NCBI RefSeq assembly: GCF_014851395.1
Contig: NW_024040485.1
Span: 4,417,385-4,481,384, forward strand
Source: Micropterus salmoides
Lineage: Eukaryota; Chordata; Actinopteri; Centrarchiformes; Centrarchidae
Direction of reading: 5' to 3'
Length of the DNA: 64,000 nt
A program made the translations under genes and the position numbers. Every line of letters starts with the position of its first letter. The stretch's first letter is position 1. Shown here piece after piece: positions 57,871 through 64,000 of this stretch. The notes under the pieces were generated by a model that was given only the letters and a program-made list of their open reading frames with translations, ran no database searches and was not told the DNA's origin.

Positions 57871-58336
57871 GGCCCAATCCCAATGTCCCCACTAAACCCT
57901 AAGAGCTGAACCCTCACAGACTTTACTGACGTCACTTGGAAAGATTGAGTGTAAGAGGCTACAAGGGCTCAAAATGCTGTAAACAGGAACGGGACAGCCC
58001 TTTGCCACTTTATCACGTTACCTTGACGACACTGAAACACTTTATTTTATGTTTTTGCCTTATTTTTAAGTCCTGCAGGCTCTCTCCCTACAGAGTGGAG
58101 GAGAGGTAGCCTTCCTCGCTTCCGGGCTTCCGCTGGTAACCCCCGTGTTTCACGTCAGCCAAAGTCTGCAGAAATGCGGACTTACGAAAAGGTTCTATAA
58201 AGGGCTCAAAATGTCAGAGAGAGAGCCCTCGCACACTTGACGATTTGTCAGTGGGACAGCCCTAAGTCCTCACGGACTTCCCGGGAACATGCCTCAAAGT
58301 CTGTGAGTCTGTGAGAGGGGACATTGGGATTGGGCC
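57871..58336. mobile_element. 466-bp MITE nested in the hAT element
   Basis: Perfect 20-bp inverted ends GGCCCAATCCCAATGTCCCC. Flanks share ATA (57868-57870 and 58337-58339), a possible 3-bp duplication. No coding capacity. Confidence 0.78.
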
Positions 58337-59482
58337 ATATACACACGCGGCCTGGATGCGTCTCATAAACACGAACCTGGGGGCGTATCCTACACACGCA
58401 AAATCGCCGTTTTGCCACGGATTTTCCAAAGCGTGTTTATGTGACTCCTGAGCATGAGAACAGGATGACACAACCCATTGTAGGTACAGGGCCAGGGACA
58501 GGGGATCGGGACAAGAGACTCGAGTCTGACTCGAATCCAAGTCATGTGACTCGAGTCCACACCTCTGGTTTTTAGAGCCTTTTCTCTGAAAACAGCTTCC
58601 TGCTACGGTCAAAAACACTACCATGAGATCCGGGAGAGTGAACCAAAACAGTAAAGTTGTGGGCTCAGAGATAAGCAATGAACTGAACCCACTATAAAGA
58701 TCTGTGAAGTCCAGGGGAGCTGCAGATTCCAGTCCCTCCCGGATATTGTGGGCATTTTTTGTAATTGTTGCGGCCTAAAATGCCTGATTTTGCGGAAGCT
58801 TTTCTAAAGATTTGTGATGAACGTTGCAATGTTTTTGGGGCGTTTTTTTGCAATGAAATTGTGGGAATAAGTGAAAACTGCAAAGGTAGATGTGATAATT
58901 TTAACTTTAGAATGATTGTTGAATCATTAAACAGTCCCACCAGGATTTCGCAGACCTAATCCTAACCCGAACAATGCATATTTAAAACAGTAACCACAAT
59001 ACTGCACCTTTTGCATTACAGTTTACCCCCGCTTTGGTAAAGAAGATCTGGATCCTGTTTTCACGGTCTTTTGCTGATATTTTTGTAGTCAAATTTGAGA
59101 CATTGGTATCACACGTCTGCTGCTTCTTGTAAACAAGTAAGAAAACGGCGACGATGATAGGTCAAATTTGTGCTGATTGTTGTGATTGCAACATGGCGAA
59201 ATCCTGGAGGGCAAGAGATTCACGTGTTAATTCTCTGTAGGTTCATCACTACCAGTGACCCCTTTTATTTGATTTGAAATTCCTAAAATACTGATTTGAG
59301 CTATTTGATTCACCTCTCATCTGAGATTGAAAGCTTCAGGACATAAACTATATGAACCTGGTGGTGAGATTGTCTCAAGTAAACTCGATTCAAGTATTTT
59401 AACAACCAATGCTTTTTGTCTCTTTCTGGTGAGGACTGCCTGTGTCCTACTCACCGTTTTCTTCCCTCTTTGTCTCCTCCAG

Positions 59483-59785
59483 AGAGGTTCATCGAGAAAG
59501 TTTTGAAAAACGCTGGCAGGCAACACGTGGATGTGGATGACCTGACGCCACAGGACTTGGACAAACTGTCCAGCCTGATAGCTGATGCTCTGCAGGTGGT
59601 TGACCACGACAAGGGACTAAACGCGGGCTTGACCCGGGTTAGACCTGGACCAAGAGACCTGGGGGGAGAGCTGAGCGACAGGGAGAAAGAAGAGGAGGCT
59701 GCCAGGGATGTGGAAGAGGACAAGTTGCTTCAGAATGCTCCGACACTGAAACCACAGGAGAGCACTCCTATAGCAACACTTCAAG
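59483..59785 (+). CDS. ptprn2: ptprn2 luminal exon (pro-region with DLDKLSSLIADALQ-VDH motif)
   Basis: A 303-bp exon after tgtctcctccag. It completes a Glu codon and reads ERFIEKVLKNAGRQ, then VDVDDLTPQDLDKLSSLIAD and ALQVVDHDKG. This matches the family block of a short helix, the L-x-LD-x-(M/L)-x2-L-(M/I)-A-x-L-(M/Q) helix and V-DH. The rest is strongly acidic (EKEEEAARDVEEDKLLQ). The exon leaves in phase 1 at a poor donor, AAG|gtcatt. Without splicing there the frame meets a stop 15 codons later (tga at 59830). The phase fits the following exon exactly. Confidence 0.88.
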
Positions 59786-60369
59786 GTCATTTTATAGTGA
59801 TTAATTGTGTGTTCTACACTATGAAGTATTGAGTACTGAGCAAGTACTGAGCAAGTACTGAGCAAAATCTGGAACACAAGTCTTTGGTACAAACATAATT
59901 GTGTAGGTAGGATTAAATGAAAATGCGCTCTCAGGAGTGCAACATAAAAATCCATGTGAAAATAAATAGGCATCCTGTTTAGCTGAGTGTAAACACAGCC
60001 TGTTTTAATGGTTCAGTGTCCACTGAGACCACTCTGGCTAAAAATCTTTACACTACAGGTAAAAGTGAACACATAATGGAAAAATGGCTGAAAATAATGA
60101 ACCGTATGGCAAAATTATGGCTTGGCGTCTTTAGTAACCTGCAAACGTATATAAATTTTCAGTGCTTAGTAAAGAAAACGTAATCTGTGAAAACCACAAG
60201 ATCAGTCTATTAGTATTAAAAAAGAATGACTTTGTGATTTTTCCTTGAATTTGGAAAGCTGTCTTTCTTTAACTTCTTGGGCAAGATTTTCCTTCCATGC
60301 CGTTTGCTTGAACATTTCTCTTTCTCTGTTCTTCTCTGATGATTACATTGACTTTCTTTACCCCAACAG
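59786..60369 (+). other. ptprn2 intron, 584 bp
   Basis: Short intron starting with the weak donor gtcatt and ending ccccaacag. It contains a perfect triple 11-bp tandem repeat near its 5' end and otherwise nothing. Confidence 0.75.
59833..59865 (+). repeat. Perfect triple 11-bp tandem repeat
   Basis: GTACTGAGCAA three times in a row, 47 bp inside the intron after the weak gtcatt donor. Confidence 0.95.
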
Positions 60370-60410
60370 AGCACCACACAGATACAGAGGAGCAAAATGT
60401 GAAGGACAAG
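60370..60410 (+). CDS. ptprn2: ptprn2 luminal mini-exon
   Basis: A 41-bp exon lies between ttaccccaacag and gtaagc. It completes a Glu codon and encodes HHTDTEEQNVKDK, a short acidic linker, leaving in phase 0. It has no recognisable domain. It is called because it has a good acceptor and donor, joins the exons on both sides in frame, and keeps the acidic character of this part of the granule-lumen pro-region. Skipping it would change the frame (41 is not a multiple of 3), so it should be constitutive unless an alternative junction is used. Confidence 0.75.
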
Positions 60411-62135
60411 GTAAGCATTCAGTTTGTGCTAAGAATTTAGCCCAACTTAAATGTCAGAGGGAAGGTTGACATTATGAGCAATTATGTAACATTCTGCACG
60501 AAGAAGGAAATTAACCCCCATAGCCTGCAGTTTTCAAAAGACTTTAAAATTGTCTTTGACATCAGCTACTGTTCAGAAGTTGAAGTGACCTGAGGAACTC
60601 AATATTCTTGTGAGAGAGAGTAAGTAAATCCAGTCTCGTTTAAGTCATAACGTTTTAGGACAGTATAAATCATGTATAAAGATCATTATTTTTGCTGTTC
60701 TGTTTTGCACGTTTTCCCACACAAATTATTTATATCTAATGAATCCTTTTTGTTTTATTGTTAGAACACTAATACACCTACTAATAATAATGCTGTTATT
60801 TAAAAATATGTGTAGCACATCTTGAAAAAAAACACCAGTAAGTCTAAAGCAACTAGAGAAAAGGGAAGTTTATTTGTATAGCAACATTCAACAAAAAGGC
60901 TATTTAAAGTTCTTTACATAAGGCATTAAGAAAAGAAACACAAAGCAATATAAAAAAACACAAAGATTAAACAGGAGAATAAAAATTACAGTGCTACAAG
61001 TGAAAAGTGAGCAAAGTTTTAAGCCCAGTCTCTGGCTTTTCGTACCTGTTCTGTCTATTAGCACCTAATAGACAGGTTTAACAAAAGTAGGTTATCGGCT
61101 GATGTAGCGTTGTAGCTCTGCTGGCTTTTGGATCATGACAAGACGAACAATTACCCTGAAGCTAGCAACAAAGGGATAATAGCACATTATAATCCTATTC
61201 AGTATAAACTCTGGCAAGTTGGCTGTTCTTTGATTCAAGGCAATTATTTCCTCATGCTTCTAGCCGTAGATCGCCAACACACTGACATCACCAACAGGAA
61301 ATCTCCCACCAGTTCAATTTTAGCTGTTCAGACAAAAGGTGTTGAATGAACAACGTCTCATTACTCAAGTCCGATGTCTGTATATGTCTTTATGGAGGTT
61401 TAACAGCAACTAATTGGTCTCAGATGTGATCCGAGTTCTTGAAATTTTAATAATTTGTCAAGACTTTGAGATATTTGGAGAACTTAAATAACTGTGCCTG
61501 CCAATGACTGAGTATTAAAGTAGCATAAAAAACATTGAGCTAATGATAGCAAACATTTGATACATTATTGGACAATCTAACTCTATTAAAAGGATTATCG
61601 CACTACTGCATTAATGTTTTACTACAAATTTCTGAAAGGTAATTTTCAAAGCCTCATGACATAAAGGTTGCCACTTTGAATCCCCTGATTAGCTGAAAAA
61701 ATGTAACTTAATGAAACCTTGCAATTATATTTGGGGGGGTGGATTAAGCAATCTGATTTAAACCTGTCGTAAATGCTCTCTCGGTGCATTTACACTTAGC
61801 TTGTTTTTAGTTCTGCCCAAAGGCATGAAGGGAGTGTAAATGGGGTCTAATTTCAAAGAGGTCTAATCAGCCACAGTAAGTGATGTAGGTGTGCTGAGGC
61901 GTCACCTTAAAATGTATCTCAGTAGTCGACCCTTTTTTATTCTTACCCTAATTTCAGGCCTAGAATTCTGTACATGTTCAGAAAATGTTATGGTGGCTGT
62001 CTGAAACCATTTTTTCTTAATTAAAAATGAACTGCTGCTGTTTGAAATGTAAAAGTTGTTAACAGTCAGTGTCAATTTGCCAAAGTGTGGTTCTGGTCGG
62101 CCACATCTCACTCAGAATAATTCCTTTTTACTCAG
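60411..62135 (+). other. ptprn2 intron, 1.7 kb
   Basis: Intron with a gtaagc donor and ttttactcag acceptor. A LINE-tail-like fragment occupies about 60860-61030. The remaining sequence is AT-rich without assignable features. Confidence 0.72.
60860..61030 (-). mobile_element. LINE 3'-tail-like fragment
   Basis: gtttatttgtatagcaacat ... aaagttctttacataaggca resembles the reversed 3' end of fish Rex/L2-like LINEs ('caaagtgctttacataa'). No coding part. Confidence 0.5.
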
Positions 62136-62503
62136 CCTGAGAGTGGAAACCTCTTCTCTAAACTTCTCGCCTACCTGGACAAAACTACCTTCAACGCCTC
62201 TCCTTTTGCAAGAAATGGGAACAACATGGAGACAACCAGAGCCAAACAGGTGGGGCTGGAAAACGTCCAGAGTCGGACCAGCGAGGCAGGGGTGACGGTG
62301 CAGAAGAAGGACGCCACCCAGTCTGTGGAGGAGGTGTCGGAGGTGGAGGGCTGGATCAAGGAGGTGGCGCCCCCTCCTGCTTCGCTTGTGTATGGGGATC
62401 TGCACAAGAAGACGATGCACGTTCCCGAGCTTCAGCTGGACGTCAAAGCCAGCAGGAAGAAGGCCGACGATGATGTCTTCGGCTACGTCATCACCGACAC
62501 AGA
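62136..62503 (+). CDS. ptprn2: ptprn2 luminal exon (end of pro-region, probable convertase site)
   Basis: A 368-bp exon after ttttactcag, closed by a perfect gtaagt donor, phase 0 in and phase 2 out. It encodes GNLFSKLLAYLDKTTFNA, then VGLENVQSRTSEAGVTVQKK (compare the family ENV-x-SQT segment), an acidic stretch, and a tail QLDVKASRKKADDDVFGYVI with TDTE. The GY-(V/I)-(V/I)-TD motif marks the entry to the SEA-like mature ectodomain in IA-2 and phogrin. The basic SRKK just before it is a plausible prohormone-convertase site (inference). The gene continues beyond the window: the rest of the ectodomain, the transmembrane segment and the phosphatase domains are absent. Confidence 0.9.
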
Positions 62504-64000
62504 GTAAGTAGGAAGCTACTGATGTCCAGGTGGTACAGAGGCAGGATTGGTTAGATAGGATACTTTAATACTGGATTCTGGAGTCTGAGACCGATGTTGA
62601 TACAGTATTTGAGTTGAAAAATCTGATACATCAGCTGAAATTTTAACAAATGCATATATTTTTTTAAAAATGGGTCCTTTGTCTGTGCACTCTGGTGGAC
62701 AAAATATGTAAGTTCAACACTGTTTATAAAGTACTGCAAGCATACAAGGCACAAGGTAGATTTATTTGTCACATTAATGAAATGAAATTGTGTTTGTATC
62801 GCCCTTCTACTGCATAGCAGACAAAAAACATTAATATAGAAGCAATTATAAAAATGGTAAACAGAAATAAACTATCATCACTGGAGCAGCACTGAGGATG
62901 AATTACAGTTTAAGAGGGAAAGCTGCTCTGCAGTCTGGTGGTGTGGCAACAGAAACTTCTATCTCTCTTCCCAGAAGGCAGCAGGGTGAACAGGCTGTGG
63001 CTGGGTGGGTACTGTCCTTTAGTATCCTTTGGGCTCTGCGTAGGCACCTCACCTCACCGATATCACTGACTGGAGATGGGTACCATCAGTTTGGGATGCA
63101 GTTGTGTACAGAGTGAACAGGAGGGGGCTGAGCACACAGCCCTGGGGGGCTCCGGTGTTGAGCACTAGAGTGGAGGACTGTCTGGGGTCTGTTTGTGAGG
63201 AAGTCCAATATCCAGTTGCAGAGTGTATTTAAACCCAGAGTGCTGAGTTTGCTGATCAGTTTCATGGGGAGATTGTGTTGAATGCTGAGCTGAAATCAAC
63301 AAACAGCATTCTGATGTAGGTGTTGTTTTTCTCAAGGTGGGTGAGGGCTGAGTGGAGGGCAGTGGAGATGACTTCCTATTTTATGCTAGTATCTTTGGCT
63401 ATCTATCTATCTCTGAACTGCAGTTTCATGTTACCTATCGGCTGACTACTGTATACTCAAAATATCACAATAGCGCAATATAATCCCACCACACCACAAA
63501 CTACAGTCTCCAAAAAGTTGGATCCTGTTAAATCAACACATTCTAAACCAGTTTCAACAAAAACTGAACATCATAACCATCACAAAGGCCGGATTCATTG
63601 CAGTGTTGATTTTGTAAATTATATGCTTAATGTAAAGAATCATATCAATTTAGCTTTCAGGTGCCTTCATTCCTATTTCATTTCCAGAGTTCCTTTTTTT
63701 TTGCTGAAAAAACAAACAAACACTAAAAATCTTGAAAGGGCAATCCACACAACCAGAATGTTTTGTAGTTTTTAGATGTCTGTAGCACAGAACAGGCATG
63801 CACTTCCATATGCAACCCTCTAATTTTTTATACTTTTTACATTTTCTTTTGCTTACCTCATAAATTGTAATTTCCAGATGATTATTTCTAGACATAAGAA
63901 AGTTCAAATTTCTGTAGAAGATTTAAAAGTCAATGTAAATATAATCTTTTTAAATTTATAGTTGCATTGTTTATTGTAGGGAAACTGTTTCAAGTAGGGG
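62504..64000 (+). other. ptprn2 intron, start only
   Basis: Opens with a perfect gtaagt donor and runs past the window edge. It contains a minus-strand LINE reverse-transcriptase fragment (62750-63370). Nothing is seen in 63380-64000. Confidence 0.75.
62750..63370 (-). mobile_element. LINE reverse-transcriptase fragment with 3' end
   Basis: On the minus strand: LHSALTHLEKNNTYIRMLFV and DFSSAFNT, then LGLNTLCNWILDFLTNRPQT, and GAPQGCVLSPLLFTLYT, which are the RT core blocks of a non-LTR retrotransposon. The DD-containing block is then skipped by a deletion, and the C-terminal RAQRILKDSTHPAT follows. The end is ttaatgtgacaaataaatct at about 62757. Frameshifted and truncated. Confidence 0.8.

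Larger units (their letters stand above)
57140..58567. mobile_element. hAT-type element with AAGTC-rich ends
   Basis: The left end is CAGAGGTGGGACCAAGTC and the right end in reverse complement CAGAGGTGTGGACTCGAGTC. Flanks are GTTTTTAA (57132-57139) and GTTTTTAG (58568-58575), an 8-bp duplication with one mismatch. The first 180 bp is an array of AAGTC/GAGTC units, which may be subterminal transposase-binding repeats (inference). The element contains the MITE at 57871-58336 and a dispersed-repeat copy. No transposase is present. Confidence 0.75.
56546..59482 (+). other. ptprn2 intron, 2.9 kb, half filled by a hAT-type element
   Basis: Intron with a gtatgt donor and ctcctccag acceptor. The centre (57140-58567) is a mobile element carrying a nested one. 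The flanks, 56550-57130 and 58580-59480, show no further features. Confidence 0.75.

Noticed and set aside
10707..62503. Assignment to ptprn (IA-2) rather than ptprn2
   Set aside because: The exon blocks around CLFE-x2-LC, LTWEDD-x-TQQV and VELSRNL resemble phogrin more closely; an alignment could still overturn this.

Overview
The window looks like a teleost fish chromosome segment. Its genes have vertebrate-type GT-AG introns. The rest is packed with interspersed repeats typical of ray-finned fish: a Tc1-type relic, L2/Rex-like LINE tails, hAT-type elements, a DIRS retrotransposon, tRNA-derived SINEs and long CA, TG, TAG and poly-G tracts. I see no bacterial or viral genes.

The backbone is one split gene on the + strand. 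Eight phase-compatible exons between 10707 and 62503 encode about 507 residues of the luminal region of a receptor-type tyrosine phosphatase of the secretory-granule IA-2/phogrin family. The best fit is ptprn2: a cysteine-rich RESP18-homology segment comes first, then the divergent acidic pro-region, ending at a probable convertase site. The signal-peptide exon was not found in the first 10.7 kb. The mature ectodomain remainder, membrane span and PTP domains must lie past the right edge, so both ends of the gene are missing.

The intron 33001-51825 holds a second gene on the same strand: an intact single-exon 535-residue TRIM E3 ligase (RING, B-box2, coiled coil, PRY-SPRY) at 34774-36381. An ETS-IRF/ISRE-like site lies 24 bp before its ATG, which suggests an interferon-inducible immune gene nested in a neuroendocrine gene.

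Repeats by region. 1-10.7 kb: Tc1 relic, truncated L2-type LINE, TAG-rich simple repeat, LTR-like and hAT-like remnants, and a 329-bp inverted-repeat element. 10.8-32.9 kb: SINE, a solo LTR with a perfect 5-bp target duplication split by a 1.4-kb inverted-repeat transposon, a second inverted arm of that transposon, and a three-layer nest (old repeat, then solo LTR, then hAT). 33-51.8 kb: the TRIM gene, a C-rich degenerate retroelement-like tract, a clean hAT MITE, a TTAA-type element, and a nearly full-length dead DIRS element with inverted terminal repeats and an internal complementary region. 56.5-64 kb: a hAT-type element with an AAGTC-rich end that carries a nested MITE, and a LINE fragment.

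The two coding genes have no obvious joint pathway. Any link would come from shared chromatin or transcription through the nested gene. All family assignments come from reading the sequence and general knowledge of the families; no database search was run.
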